64,000 nt of DNA from Gordonia malaquae NBRC 108250 (GTDB lineage: Bacteria; Actinomycetota; Actinomycetes; Mycobacteriales; Mycobacteriaceae). Location: assembly GCF_000344135.1 (NCBI RefSeq), contig NZ_BAOP01000021.1, positions 20,028 to 84,027 of the forward strand. The letters are read 5' to 3'. Shown here in pieces: positions 29,090-38,074 of the stretch; the stretch's first letter is position 1; the number at the start of each line of letters is the position of its first letter. Both the position numbers and the translations under genes were made by a program. The notes under the pieces were generated by a model, which did no database searches, was not told where the DNA came from, and was given only the letters and a program-made list of their open reading frames with translations.

Positions 29090-29995
29090 GTGATCAGAGT
29101 GGGACTGACAGGCGGAATCGGCGCCGGCAAATCGACGGTGGCCAAGACGTTGATCGATCAGGGTGCGTATCACGTCGACGCGGACCGGATCGCCCGTGAA
29201 GTGGTCGAGCCAGGCACCCCCGGCCTGGCTCAGCTCGTCGAGGCGTTCGGGCCGGAGATCTTGGACGCCGACGGCGCGTTGAACCGGCCTGCGCTCGCGG
29301 CCCGCGCGTTTGTCGACGACGAGAGTCGGAAGACGCTGAACGGGATCACTCACCCCCTGATCGGGGCCCGGACGCAGGAGCTGACCGACGCGGCCCCGGA
29401 TGACGCAGTGATCCTGCACGACGTCCCGCTACTGGTCGAAGGCCACATGGCGCCGTTCTACCACGTCGTCGCAGTGGTGCACGCCGACGCCGACCTGCGC
29501 TTCGAACGACTCACCACACTGCGCGGCATGGACGCCGACGACGCACGCGCCCGCATCGCCGCACAGGCCACCGACGATCAGCGCCGCGCCGTCGCCGACA
29601 TCTGGCTCGACAACTCGGGCACCCCCGATGCGCTCGCCGCGCAGGCACTCGACGTGTGGACCAACCGACTGATTCCGCTGCGCGACAACGTGTCCGCTCG
29701 TCGCGCCGTAGAACTGCCGACCGATGTCCAGGACTACGACCCCGAGTGGGCGGCGCTCGGAGCACGACTGGTGAACCGAGTGTGGGCGCTCGTCGGCGCG
29801 AACGCGACGGCAGTCGCACACGTCGGGGCGACGGCGACACCCGGCACCGCAGCCGCTCCGGTCATCGACATCGAGGTCACCGCCACGGGCGACGTCGCCG
29901 ACGCACTCGCCGCCGGCGGGTTCCCGCAGACCGCGCCGGGCATTCACGTGAGCGCCGACCCGGCTCGTTTCGCCCGGGTGACGATACGCGTGTAG
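29090..29995 (+). CDS. coaE: Dephospho-CoA kinase with shortened GrpB-like tail
   Basis: CoaE phosphorylates dephospho-CoA, the last step of CoA synthesis. Residues 1-195 are the kinase: P-loop GGIGAGKST, the HVDAD lid region and HDVPLLVE. From about 210 on, a GrpB (UPF0157)-like domain begins (VQDYDPEWAALGARL, then AHVGATATPGTAAAPVIDIEV) but stops early. In M. tuberculosis the fused protein is about 407 aa, against 301 here. The start is GTG 29090. A 43-base palindrome covers its stop codon. It lies on the opposite strand to rpsA and uvrB, unlike in M. tuberculosis. Confidence 0.92.
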   Translation: MIRVGLTGGIGAGKSTVAKTLIDQGAYHVDADRIAREVVEPGTPGLAQLVEAFGPEILDADGALNRPALAARAFVDDESRKTLNGITHPLIGARTQELTDAAPDDAVILHDVPLLVEGHMAPFYHVVAVVHADADLRFERLTTLRGMDADDARARIAAQATDDQRRAVADIWLDNSGTPDALAAQALDVWTNRLIPLRDNVSARRAVELPTDVQDYDPEWAALGARLVNRVWALVGANATAVAHVGATATPGTAAAPVIDIEVTATGDVADALAAGGFPQTAPGIHVSADPARFARVTIRV

Positions 29996-30029
29996 ATCGT
30001 TACCCGATTCGGGTAACGATCTACACGCG
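29987..30029. terminator. Long perfect palindrome over the coaE stop codon
   Basis: A 43-base perfect palindrome centred on 30008, giving at least a 19-bp stem with a GATTC loop. It contains the coaE TAG (29993-29995) and ends 11 bases before the stop of the convergent aldolase gene. It probably terminates both. Confidence 0.85.
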
Positions 30030-30040
30030 AGATCACGAAC

Positions 30041-31066
30041 CTACGAAGCCTGAGCTTCTTCGCGCTCCTCGACCAGGGTGAGGGCGATGTCGACGATCAT
30101 GTCCTCCTGGCCGCCGACGAGACGGCGCTCGCCGCAGACGGTGAGGATGTCGCGGACGTCGAGCTCGTAGCGCTGCGCGGCTGCCTCGGCGTGGCGCAGG
30201 AACGACGAGTACACACCGGCGTAGCCGAGCGTGAGGGTCTCGCGGTCCACGCGGACCGGACGATCCTGCAGCGGACGGACGATGTCGTCGGCAGCGTCCT
30301 CGAGCTTGTTGAGGTCGCAGCCGTGCTCGAAGCCCGACAGGTTCGCCACTGCGACGAAGGGCTCGATCGGGCAGTTGCCTGCACCTGCACCGTGCCCGGC
30401 GAGCGACGCGTCGACGCGGTACACGCCGTTCTCGACGGCGACGACGGAGTTCGCGACCGACAGCGACAGGTTCTCATGCGCGTGGATGCCGATCTCCGTC
30501 TCCGGATTCAGCACGTCACGGTAGGCCTTCACCCGGGCGACGACGTCGTTCATGGTGAGGCGGCCTCCCGAGTCGGTGATGTAGACGCAGTGCGCGCCGT
30601 ACGACTCCATCAGCTTGGCCTGCTGCGCCAACTTCTCCGGCTCCGACATGTGAGACAACATCAGGAAGCCCGACACGTCCATGCCGATCTCGCGCGCTGC
30701 GGCGATGTGCTGCGCGGAGACGTCGGCCTCAGTGCAGTGCGTGGCGATGCGGACCGAACGAACGCCCAGGTCCCAGGCCTTCTCAAGGTGCTCGACAGTG
30801 CCGACACCGGGGAGCAGCAGCGTGGTCAGACGAGCGTTCTTGAGAACGCTCGCGGCCGCTTCGATCCACTCCCAGTCGGTGTTCGAACCGGGACCGTAGT
30901 TGACCGAGCCGCCGGCGAGGCCGTCTCCGTGAGCCACCTCGATGGCGTCGACGCCCGCCTCGTCGAGAGCGCTCACGATGCGCTTCACATCGTCGGTGCT
31001 GATCTGGTGGCGGAGTGCGTGCATACCGTCACGCAGGGTGACGTCCTGAACGAAGATCTTGGTCAT
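30041..31066 (-). CDS. nbaI: 4-hydroxy-2-oxovalerate aldolase
   Basis: A 341-aa class II aldolase (MhpE/BphI/HsaF type) that splits 4-hydroxy-2-oxopentanoate into pyruvate and acetaldehyde. Seen are the [14 protein letters not shown] start, the metal-binding [13 protein letters not shown] and the substrate region [10 protein letters not shown]. Its start overlaps the dehydrogenase stop by four bases (ATGA). In this family the two proteins form a complex that channels acetaldehyde. It is the last gene of the hydratase-dehydrogenase-aldolase unit. Confidence 0.94.
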   Translation of the reverse strand: MTKIFVQDVTLRDGMHALRHQISTDDVKRIVSALDEAGVDAIEVAHGDGLAGGSVNYGPGSNTDWEWIEAAASVLKNARLTTLLLPGVGTVEHLEKAWDLGVRSVRIATHCTEADVSAQHIAAAREIGMDVSGFLMLSHMSEPEKLAQQAKLMESYGAHCVYITDSGGRLTMNDVVARVKAYRDVLNPETEIGIHAHENLSLSVANSVVAVENGVYRVDASLAGHGAGAGNCPIEPFVAVANLSGFEHGCDLNKLEDAADDIVRPLQDRPVRVDRETLTLGYAGVYSSFLRHAEAAAQRYELDVRDILTVCGERRLVGGQEDMIVDIALTLVEEREEAQAS

Positions 31067-32022
31067 GCGCTGGCCTCCTCGGCCTTGAGTGCTGCGATCC
31101 GCTCGGCGTACTGAAGGCCGGCCGAGGTCATGATGTCGAGGTTTCCGGCGTAGGCCGGGAGGTAGTGAGCGGCGCCCTCCACTTCGAGGAACACCGACAC
31201 CTGGTGGGTGGGAGCCGACTCGGGCTCCTCTGCCATCAGGGTGCCGACGGGCGACGTCTCGGCGATCGGGTTGATCTGCACCTTCTGCTTGAGGCGGTAG
31301 CCGGGGACGTACGCCGACACGTCGGCGACCATCTTCTCCACGGAGTTGCGGATCTGGTCCTGGGTGTCGAGGTCGGGCGCGTCGACGAGGGCGTAGACGG
31401 TGTCGCGCATGATCAGCGGCGGTTCGGCCGGGTTCATGATGATGATCGCCTTGCCGTTGACGGCGCCGCCGACCGACTTGATCGCGTTCGACGTGGTCTC
31501 GGTGAACTCGTCGATGTTCGCGCGGGTGCCGGGGCCGGCCGACTTCGATGCGATGGAGGCGACGATCTCGGCGTAGGCGACGGGCGCGACGCGAGAGACG
31601 GCCGCGACGATCGGGATCGTCGCCTGCCCGCCGCACGTGACCATGTTGACGTTCTGCGCGTCCAAGTGCTCGTCGATGTTCACCGCGGGCACCACGTACG
31701 GACCGATGGCCGCGGGCGTGAGGTCGACGAGGCGCTTGCCGAGCGGGGCGAGAATCGACGCGTTGTACTCGTGGGCCTTGGCCGACGTCGCGTCGAACAC
31801 GATCTCGATCTCGTCGAAGTTCGGCATCTTGACGAGGCCTTCGACACCTTCGTGGGTGGTCGGGACACCCATCCGAGCGGCGCGCGCGAGACCGTCGGAC
31901 TCGGCGTCGATGCCGACCATCGCGCCCATCTCGAGGTGCTTGGCGGTGCGGATCACCTTGATCATCAGATCGGTGCCGATGTTGCCCGAGCCGATGATGG
32001 CGACCTTGGTCTTCTTACTCAT
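31063..32022 (-). CDS. nbaJ: Acetaldehyde dehydrogenase (acylating)
   Basis: A 319-aa enzyme (MhpF/BphJ/HsaG type) that converts acetaldehyde, CoA and NAD+ to acetyl-CoA. It has the nucleotide fold [12 protein letters not shown] and a catalytic cysteine in [11 protein letters not shown]. The start at 32022 has GAAGGAAA upstream and lies within the end of the hydratase gene. It overlaps the aldolase start by four bases, which fits the obligate partnership. Confidence 0.94.
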   Translation of the reverse strand: MSKKTKVAIIGSGNIGTDLMIKVIRTAKHLEMGAMVGIDAESDGLARAARMGVPTTHEGVEGLVKMPNFDEIEIVFDATSAKAHEYNASILAPLGKRLVDLTPAAIGPYVVPAVNIDEHLDAQNVNMVTCGGQATIPIVAAVSRVAPVAYAEIVASIASKSAGPGTRANIDEFTETTSNAIKSVGGAVNGKAIIIMNPAEPPLIMRDTVYALVDAPDLDTQDQIRNSVEKMVADVSAYVPGYRLKQKVQINPIAETSPVGTLMAEEPESAPTHQVSVFLEVEGAAHYLPAYAGNLDIMTSAGLQYAERIAALKAEEASA

Positions 32023-32830
32023 GTGCGTTTCCTTCACTGAACTTCGCGACGACCGTGCCGAGACCGGTGATCTCAACGGTCACCTCGTCTCCGGATTCGA
32101 TCGGCCGCATGGGACCGAGTGCGCCGGACAGGATGACCTGACCTGCGCGAAGAGGCTCGCCGAAGTCGCGGGCGGCCTTGGCGAGCCATGCGACAGCGTT
32201 GAGGGGATCACCGAGGCAGGCTGCACCGTTTCCGGTGGAGACCTCCTCGCCGTTGATGAGCATCCGCATGCCGACCTCGACGGGCGCGAACTCGTCGAGC
32301 GTCTTGCGGTCACTTCCGAGCACGTAGACGCCGGACGACGCGTTGTCGGCGACGGTGTCGGCGAAAGCGATGTCCCAGCCGTCGATGCGGCTGTCACACA
32401 CTTCGAGAGCTGCCACACCGTAGTCGACGGCGTCGCGGATCTGCTCGATGTCGAGTGGGCCGTCGGCGAGGTCCTTCTTCAGGACGAACGCCACTTCGGC
32501 CTCGGCCTTCGGCTGGAGCAGTCGGTCCATCGGAACCACTTCGTCGCCGGTGTACGCCATGTCGTCGAAGAGGACGCCGAAGTCGGGCTGGTCGACGCCC
32601 ATCTGCTCCTGTACCGCGGCAGAGGTGAGGCCGATCTTGCGGCCGACGATCTGCGCGCCGCCGGCCACGCGCCCGGCGGTGAGACGTTCCTGGACGCGGT
32701 AGGCAGCAGGCAGGTCGGTGGGCCCGATGAGATCGCGGACCGGTGTGCATGCGGTACGGGTCTGCAATGCGGTGAGGAGTCGCTGTGCCGCCTGGTCTTC
32801 GGCGACATCGCGATCAACAGAAGATGTCAT
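32015..32830 (-). CDS. nbaH: 2-hydroxypenta-2,4-dienoate hydratase
   Basis: A 271-aa enzyme of the MhpD/XylJ family that adds water to 2-hydroxypentadienoate to give 4-hydroxy-2-oxovalerate. The FAH-like fold shows [21 protein letters not shown], the acidic metal site [13 protein letters not shown] and ALEVCDSRI. It overlaps the dehydrogenase start by eight bases. A paralogous decarboxylase sits at 37257-38045. It is the first gene of a three-gene operon, divergent from the IclR regulator. Confidence 0.92.
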   Translation of the reverse strand: MTSSVDRDVAEDQAAQRLLTALQTRTACTPVRDLIGPTDLPAAYRVQERLTAGRVAGGAQIVGRKIGLTSAAVQEQMGVDQPDFGVLFDDMAYTGDEVVPMDRLLQPKAEAEVAFVLKKDLADGPLDIEQIRDAVDYGVAALEVCDSRIDGWDIAFADTVADNASSGVYVLGSDRKTLDEFAPVEVGMRMLINGEEVSTGNGAACLGDPLNAVAWLAKAARDFGEPLRAGQVILSGALGPMRPIESGDEVTVEITGLGTVVAKFSEGNAHE

Positions 32831-32869
32831 GAGACGATCGTCACCCGGTTCTCCGACGACGCCAAGGGT

Positions 32870-32902
32870 TCCGTCTCGCTGAGTGAGACGGAGAGCTACA
32901 AT
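32870..32902 (+). promoter_or_regulatory. IclR operator and -10 element, probable leaderless promoter
   Basis: An inverted repeat, TCCGTCTC (32870-32877) and GAGACGGA (32885-32892), lies between the divergent hydratase and IclR genes. TACAAT (32897-32902) is a good -10 element that would start the mRNA at about the GTG 32909. IclR bound here could control both directions. Confidence 0.55.
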
Positions 32903-32908
32903 AGCCAT

Positions 32909-33676
32909 GTGACCAGCGCAGATCAAGCCCAGACAGTCATCGGCAAGGTGATGCTGATTCTGCATTCGTTCACCGTCGACGACCATGATCTGACTCTCGC
33001 CGAGATCGTCCGCCGCTCCGGTCTGCACAAGGCGACCGCCCATCGGCTCGCGGGTGAACTGGTGGCCGCACGCCTTCTCGACCGCACGGAGAACGGCTAC
33101 CGCCTGTCCGGAGGACTGTTCGAGCTCGGGATGCGCGCGTCGGTGGAGCGCGGCTTGCTGGAGATCGCGATGCCCTTCCTGCAAGACCTGTACCAACGGA
33201 CACGGGAGACAGTGCACCTCGGCGTGCTCGACGGCCACGAAGTGGTTTATGTGGCGAAGATCGGCGGGCATCGGCAAGCGAGCGCCCCGTCGCGCACCGG
33301 AGGACGAATGCCCCTGCATTGCACGGGCATCGGCAAAGCACTGCTGGCGCACGCCGATCCGACGCTGCGTCACGACGTGCTGAGTGGTCCGTTGGCACGG
33401 CTGTCGCCGCGGACGATCGTGGCGCCCGGTCTGCTCGCCGCCCAGCTGGATGCGGCCCGCGAGACGGGCGTCGCCTACGAGTTCGAGGAGTCGACCCGAG
33501 GCATCGCGTGCGTCGCCGCGCCGATACTCGACGTCGGGACGAACGACGTGGTGGCGGCGATCAGCGTGACCGGTCCGCTCAGCCGCTACCGCCCGGAACC
33601 CCACGCCGACGCGGTCCGAGCCGCTGCCGGCGGAATCGCATCCACCCTGCACCGTCGCCGCGCCCTTCAGGGGTAG
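32909..33676 (+). CDS. IclR-family transcriptional regulator
   Basis: A 255-aa regulator with the N-terminal winged helix (VIGKVMLILHSF, SGLHKATAHRLAGELVAARLL) and the C-terminal ligand domain (TVHLGVLDGHEVVYVAKIGG, MPLHCTGIGKALLA, then the ACVAAPI end). IclR proteins often sense aromatic or short organic acids. It is divergent from the hydratase operon and probably controls it. GTG 32909 was chosen because the -10 box lies seven bases upstream, and a longer frame upstream is antisense to other genes. Confidence 0.9.
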   Translation: MTSADQAQTVIGKVMLILHSFTVDDHDLTLAEIVRRSGLHKATAHRLAGELVAARLLDRTENGYRLSGGLFELGMRASVERGLLEIAMPFLQDLYQRTRETVHLGVLDGHEVVYVAKIGGHRQASAPSRTGGRMPLHCTGIGKALLAHADPTLRHDVLSGPLARLSPRTIVAPGLLAAQLDAARETGVAYEFEESTRGIACVAAPILDVGTNDVVAAISVTGPLSRYRPEPHADAVRAAAGGIASTLHRRRALQG

Positions 33677-33688
33677 AAACACAGCGAA

Positions 33689-33750
33689 AAGCCACAGAAG
33701 TCACGCGGTGGTCGTGTTCATCCACGACCCCTCCGTGACTTCTGCGGCTT
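33689..33750. repeat. Hairpin repeat element, copy 1
   Basis: Seventeen-base arms (33689-33705 and 33734-33750, one mismatch) enclose an inner 7-bp stem (33710-33716 with 33723-33729). It lies between the convergent IclR and transporter genes and likely ends both. The core GTCACGCGGTGGTCGTGTTC recurs in copy 2 at 48607-48670. Confidence 0.7.
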
Positions 33751-33763
33751 CCCGCGTCGTTGG

Positions 33764-35095
33764 TCAGACGGCGGTCGGAGCCTCCGCCGGTTCGGCCGGA
33801 GTGGCAGTCGGAGTCCGGAACAGGAATGCGGCACACACCAGGCTGAGCGCACAGACGATGGCGAGATACACGGTCACGCCGGCCGAGCCGCCGGACTCGC
33901 CGACCAGAGCGGACGAGATGATCGGCGCCAGTCCGCCGCCGAGGATCGCGCCGACCTGGAGGACGAGCGACGTGCCGGAGTAGCGGACCGACGCAGGGAA
34001 CAGATCGGCGATGATGGCCCCCTGAACGCTGTGGGTCACCGGGACGATGAGACCCATGCCGAGGAACGCGATCGCCGCGACGGCGTTGCTGCCGGTGTCG
34101 AGCAGCGGAAGGAACGCCACACACCACACGAGCAGCGCGATCGATCCGCCGATGAACATCGTCCGGCGACCGCTGCGGTCGGCGACGCCGGTCCAGTACG
34201 GGATCGTCGCGAACCAGATGACCGCCGCCACCGAGACGCAGGCGATCAGGAACGTGCGGTTGTAGTCGAGGTGTTTGGTGCCGTACGACAGGGTGAAGAC
34301 CATGAAGACGTAGGCGGCGGCCGAGTTCGCGACCATGAGGCCGACGGTGAGCGCCATGCGTCCGACGCCGACACGGACGGCTTCACGCAACGGGAAGCGT
34401 TCCACCGCGCGGTGGCTGACAACGGATTCGAACGTCGGCGACTCCTCGACGCGCAGACGGATCGCCAGTCCGACGACAACCAGCAGACCGCTGAGCAGGA
34501 ACGGGATCCGCCATCCCCAGGAGTCGAACGCATCGGACGGCATCAGCGCATTCGTGGACAGGAACACCACATTGGCGAGAACGAGGCCCGCGGGGGTGCC
34601 CATCTGAGGGAAGCCGGCATAGAGGTTCCTCTTGTCTGCCGGGGCGTGCTCCATCGACATGAGCGTCGCACCGGCGCCCTCGCCGCCGAGGCCGATGCCC
34701 TGCACCACGCGGAGAAGCACGAGCAGTACCGGCGCCCACACTCCGATCGACGCATAGTTCGGGACGACGCCGATGAGTGTCGACGCGATGCCCATCATCA
34801 GCAGCGAGACGATCAGCGTGTTGCGACGGCCGATCCGGTCACCGAAGTGCCCGAAGACGAGGCCCCCGATCGGGCGAGCGACGAAGCCGACAGCGAAGGT
34901 GCTGAATGCGGCGAGCGTGCCCGCGGTGGGACTGAGCGACGGAAAGAACTGCTTGTTGAAGATCAACGCCGCGGCAGTGCCGTAGAGGAAGAAGTCGTAC
35001 CACTCGAGTGTGGTGCCGACGAGCATCGCCGATCCGACTCGGCGCCGCTTCTGCATGTCTGTCACCGCCTGAGGCGACGAGTGTTTCTGAGTCAT
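33764..35095 (-). CDS. MFS transporter, metabolite:H+ symporter (MHS) type
   Basis: A 443-aa permease with twelve predicted helices. The MHS pattern is present: GTTLEWYDFFLYG near the start and the loop FGHFGDRIGRRNTL, later EGAGATLMSMEHAP. Relatives carry aromatic acids, dicarboxylates or betaines. Its place between the two halves of the 3-hydroxyanthranilate pathway suggests uptake of an aromatic substrate of that pathway, by inference. It is downstream of the decarboxylase gene with a 172-base gap, which may hold its own promoter. Confidence 0.88.
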   Translation of the reverse strand: MTQKHSSPQAVTDMQKRRRVGSAMLVGTTLEWYDFFLYGTAAALIFNKQFFPSLSPTAGTLAAFSTFAVGFVARPIGGLVFGHFGDRIGRRNTLIVSLLMMGIASTLIGVVPNYASIGVWAPVLLVLLRVVQGIGLGGEGAGATLMSMEHAPADKRNLYAGFPQMGTPAGLVLANVVFLSTNALMPSDAFDSWGWRIPFLLSGLLVVVGLAIRLRVEESPTFESVVSHRAVERFPLREAVRVGVGRMALTVGLMVANSAAAYVFMVFTLSYGTKHLDYNRTFLIACVSVAAVIWFATIPYWTGVADRSGRRTMFIGGSIALLVWCVAFLPLLDTGSNAVAAIAFLGMGLIVPVTHSVQGAIIADLFPASVRYSGTSLVLQVGAILGGGLAPIISSALVGESGGSAGVTVYLAIVCALSLVCAAFLFRTPTATPAEPAEAPTAV

Positions 35096-35268
35096 CGGGG
35101 AGCCTTTCTGGAACTGCTCGGGAGGTGGGGCAAATCGTTGTCATAAGGCGATCCGGTCGGCGACTCGCCTCTTGTCAAGCCAATGTCAGTGATTCATGTC
35201 ACACAAATGCTCTTTATTGCTGCCGCCATGCCCGCGTGAGCATGGGCGTGAGGACCGATCGGGGCAGG

Positions 35269-36270
35269 TCACGACGCCGGCAAGCCGAGGAACCGTTCGG
35301 CGTTCCCGCGCAGAATGAGATCGCGTGTCGCGGGCTCCAGGAACTCGCTCTTGACGACCACCTCGCCGACGGGCCGCTCCCCCAACGGGTACGGGTAGTC
35401 GCTCCCGACCATCACGCGCTCGGAACCGATCGTGTCCACGAGCAGACGCAGCGCACGCTCGTCGAACACCACCGAATCGACGTAGAACCGTCCGAGATAG
35501 TGCGACGGCGGGAACTCCGACGTTCCGATGACATCGTTCCGGCGGTGCCAGGCGTTCTCCATGCGACCGAGCCAGAACGCGAACGATCCGCCGCCGTGAG
35601 CGAAGCCGATCTTGAGCCGCTCGTCGACTCGATCGAACACTCCGCCGAGGATCATCGCGAGGATCGAGAGATGCGATTCGGCGGGCATTCCGACCAACCA
35701 CTTGGCCATCCACCGGTCCAGCCTGGGCGATCCGGTCATGTCCCAGGGATGCACGAACACCGGCACGTCGCGGGATGCGCAGTGCTGCAGAAACTCGACG
35801 ACGCCCGCATCGTCGAGATCGCGGTCGCCGACGTGATTGCCGATCTCGACACCGCGGTGGCCGTTGTCCAGGCACCGGTCGAGTTCCTTGCAGGCGAGGT
35901 CGGGATCCTGCAGTGGCACCTGGCAGAACGGGATCATCCGGTCCCCCACGGGCCCGGTGATGTCGAGGGCGAGGTCGTTGAAGATCGTCGCGATCTTCGC
36001 CGCCTGCTCTCCGGTGCGCGCGTAGTTGAAGAACACCGGGGTCGGCGAGACGACCTGCGTCTGCACCCCGTCTGCGTCCATGTCGGCCAGGCGGACGTCG
36101 GGGTCCCAGGCGTCGGACTGGATGCGCCGGAACTCGGTTCCGCCGGTCATCATCATCGCTTCACGTTCGGACTCCACGCGCAGCCACGGCGCATCCGGGC
36201 CCGCGGCGTCACTGACGTCGGGCCACCCATGAGGAACGTAGTGAGTGTGGACGTCGATGGTGCCCGGCAT
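35269..36270 (-). CDS. nbaD: 2-Amino-3-carboxymuconate-6-semialdehyde decarboxylase
   Basis: An amidohydrolase-fold, zinc-dependent decarboxylase (333 aa). The metal ligands are HTHYVPHG near the start, the histidine in VFVHPWD, and the aspartate in GSDYPYPLGE. The histidine in AHGGGSFAFW is also conserved. It removes CO2 from the product of the neighbouring dioxygenase, making 2-aminomuconate semialdehyde. The start at 36270 has AAGGG upstream and follows the dioxygenase stop by one base. Other ACMSD-like decarboxylases act on different aromatic acids, but the neighbours strongly favour this assignment. Confidence 0.9.
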   Translation of the reverse strand: MPGTIDVHTHYVPHGWPDVSDAAGPDAPWLRVESEREAMMMTGGTEFRRIQSDAWDPDVRLADMDADGVQTQVVSPTPVFFNYARTGEQAAKIATIFNDLALDITGPVGDRMIPFCQVPLQDPDLACKELDRCLDNGHRGVEIGNHVGDRDLDDAGVVEFLQHCASRDVPVFVHPWDMTGSPRLDRWMAKWLVGMPAESHLSILAMILGGVFDRVDERLKIGFAHGGGSFAFWLGRMENAWHRRNDVIGTSEFPPSHYLGRFYVDSVVFDERALRLLVDTIGSERVMVGSDYPYPLGERPVGEVVVKSEFLEPATRDLILRGNAERFLGLPAS

Positions 36271-36271
36271 C

Positions 36272-36793
36272 TCAGCCCTTCCCGGGGTGGATTGCACCGC
36301 ACTGACCGCACGTCCGTGCGCCGAGATCGTCGTGGAACGCGGCGAACACCGGGGGCATGTCCTTCACGAGGTCCCTCACCTGCAGGCGGACCTCATGAAC
36401 CAGCGCGTCACATTCCAGGCAGTACCACCGGAAGTTCTCCAGCGTCCCCTCGTGCCGCACCCGTTCGATGACGACTCCGATCGACTCCGGGTCGGGTCGC
36501 TGCGGCGAATGCGCGATGTTCGCGGGCATCAGCCACGTCTCACCCTCACGGATGTCGACGCGCACGGGTCCGTCGTCGGTCATCAGGTTGACGTGCATAT
36601 CGCCCTTCACCTGGTAAAACCATTCTTCGTACGGCTCGAAGTGATAGTCGTAGCGTTCGTTGGGGCCGCCGACCACCTGGACGATGAAGTCGTCTCCCAA
36701 CGCCATCATCTGGTTGTTCACCGGCGGCTTGAGCAAGTGCTGGTTGTCGCGAATCCAGCCGTGGAAGTTGATGACCGGAGGAATGCTCGTCAT
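36272..36793 (-). CDS. nbaC: 3-Hydroxyanthranilate 3,4-dioxygenase
   Basis: A 173-aa cupin enzyme that opens the ring of 3-hydroxyanthranilate. The iron ligands are the histidine and glutamate in YDYHFEPYEEWFYQ and the histidine in PANIAHSPQRP. A rubredoxin-like second metal site is formed by CLEC and CGQC near the C-terminus, the bacterial form. The start is ATG 36793 with AGGAGA upstream. This is the key enzyme that identifies the cluster. Confidence 0.94.
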   Translation of the reverse strand: MTSIPPVINFHGWIRDNQHLLKPPVNNQMMALGDDFIVQVVGGPNERYDYHFEPYEEWFYQVKGDMHVNLMTDDGPVRVDIREGETWLMPANIAHSPQRPDPESIGVVIERVRHEGTLENFRWYCLECDALVHEVRLQVRDLVKDMPPVFAAFHDDLGARTCGQCGAIHPGKG

Positions 36794-36825
36794 GTTCGGA
36801 TCTCCTGTTGGTGGGTGGTGGCCGG

Positions 36826-37260
36826 TCACGCCCGGGTAGGGCGGTGAGCGATCGCTTGGATCTCGATGAGCAGATGCGGGTGCGGCAACTGGTGGACGGC
36901 GACGGTCGTCCGCGTCGGGCCGTTCTCGTCGAAGTACTCGCCGTACACCCGGTTGTAGACCCCGAAGTCGTTCATCGACACGAGGTAGGTGGTGAGTTGG
37001 CAGACGTCGTCGAGACCCGCGCCCACCTCGCCGAGGATGTCGCGGATGTTCTCGATGACGGCCCGGGTCTGCTTCTCGATGCTGAGGTCGGTGGTGCCCA
37101 TCTCATCGACTTCGACACCGACGAACGTGTTGTCGGGCCGCCGTGAACTGGTGCCAGAGACGAAGATGAGGTCGCCCACGACCTTCACGTGCGGGAATCG
37201 TCCGCGAGGCTTTGCGCGGCCGGCGAGGACTCCGCCGGTCGACGTCGTCGTGTCACTCAT
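36826..37260 (-). CDS. nbaF: 2-Aminomuconate deaminase (RidA family)
   Basis: A 144-aa RidA/YjgF-fold protein. It has the family pattern [30 protein letters not shown], and the substrate-binding arginine in GPTRTTVAV, followed by IEIQAIA. RidA members in this context hydrolyse 2-aminomuconate to 4-oxalocrotonate and ammonia. It overlaps the preceding decarboxylase gene by four bases. Alone, a generic imine deaminase could not be ruled out. Confidence 0.88.
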   Translation of the reverse strand: MSDTTTSTGGVLAGRAKPRGRFPHVKVVGDLIFVSGTSSRRPDNTFVGVEVDEMGTTDLSIEKQTRAVIENIRDILGEVGAGLDDVCQLTTYLVSMNDFGVYNRVYGEYFDENGPTRTTVAVHQLPHPHLLIEIQAIAHRPTRA

Positions 37261-38045
37261 GCGGTCACCTCCGACACCTGTGCGGTGAATCCGACTGAGC
37301 CGATTCCGTCGACCAGACAGGTCACCGATGTCGCGGTGAGCTCGGTGGCCGCGGTGGCCGCGCCGGCCAGCACGATGTGGCCCGCGCGCAGCGGGATGCG
37401 GTGGCGGCGACACATGTCGAGCAGCGCAGTCAGCGCGTTCGCCGGATCGTCGAGGATCGCCGCTGTCGAGCCGGACACAACGTGATCCCCGACCGTCATC
37501 GTGACGGCGCAGTCGGCGGCCTCGCGCAGCGGAATCCACTCACCGACGGCGAATCCTGATGCCGACGTGTTGTCGGCGACGACGTCCGCGTAGGTGAAGA
37601 CGAAGTCGAGGTATCGGGAGTCGATCACCTCGACGGCCGCAGCGACGGCATCGACGTGATCGCGCATGTCGACGTCGGGGTCGTCGAGGTCCACATCGCG
37701 GGCGATCCGGTAGGCGACTTCCGGCTCGACCTTCGGGTGGATGAATCGGCCGAGGTCGGCGACCCCGCCGTCGTCGATCGCCATGGCATCGGTGAGGCGT
37801 CCGACGATGACGTCGGACACTCCCATCTGGGCCATCTTGGCCTTGCTGGTGAAGCCGAGCTTCACGCCGACCACCTTCTCGCCGCGGGCCTCTCGTCGCG
37901 CGATCACCTCGTTCTGCACGCGATAGGCGAGAGCCACGTCGAAGTCCGGCCACCGTTCGCGGTCGGCTTCGATGCTCGTCGTCTCGGTCCGGCTGATCTG
38001 TGCGTCGTCGAGCCGCTCTGCGAGTGCGGCCACCTGATCATTCAT
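37257..38045 (-). CDS. nbaG: 4-Oxalocrotonate decarboxylase
   Basis: A 262-aa member of the hydratase/decarboxylase family (XylI/DmpH type). It converts 4-oxalocrotonate to 2-hydroxypenta-2,4-dienoate. Seen are [21 protein letters not shown], the metal-binding [11 protein letters not shown] and VIDSRYLDF. Assignment as decarboxylase, not hydratase, rests on a second, more MhpD-like copy at 32015-32830 and on its place between deaminase and dehydrogenase. The start ATG 38045 has AGGAGA upstream. Confidence 0.85.
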   Translation of the reverse strand: MNDQVAALAERLDDAQISRTETTSIEADRERWPDFDVALAYRVQNEVIARREARGEKVVGVKLGFTSKAKMAQMGVSDVIVGRLTDAMAIDDGGVADLGRFIHPKVEPEVAYRIARDVDLDDPDVDMRDHVDAVAAAVEVIDSRYLDFVFTYADVVADNTSASGFAVGEWIPLREAADCAVTMTVGDHVVSGSTAAILDDPANALTALLDMCRRHRIPLRAGHIVLAGAATAATELTATSVTCLVDGIGSVGFTAQVSEVTA

Positions 38046-38074
38046 TCGGGTCTCCTGGTTGATGGTCGTGGTGC

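Noticed and set aside
31637..32908. Long + strand open frame running into the IclR gene
   Set aside because: The upstream part is antisense to the dehydrogenase and hydratase genes. The IclR fold begins only at 32909.
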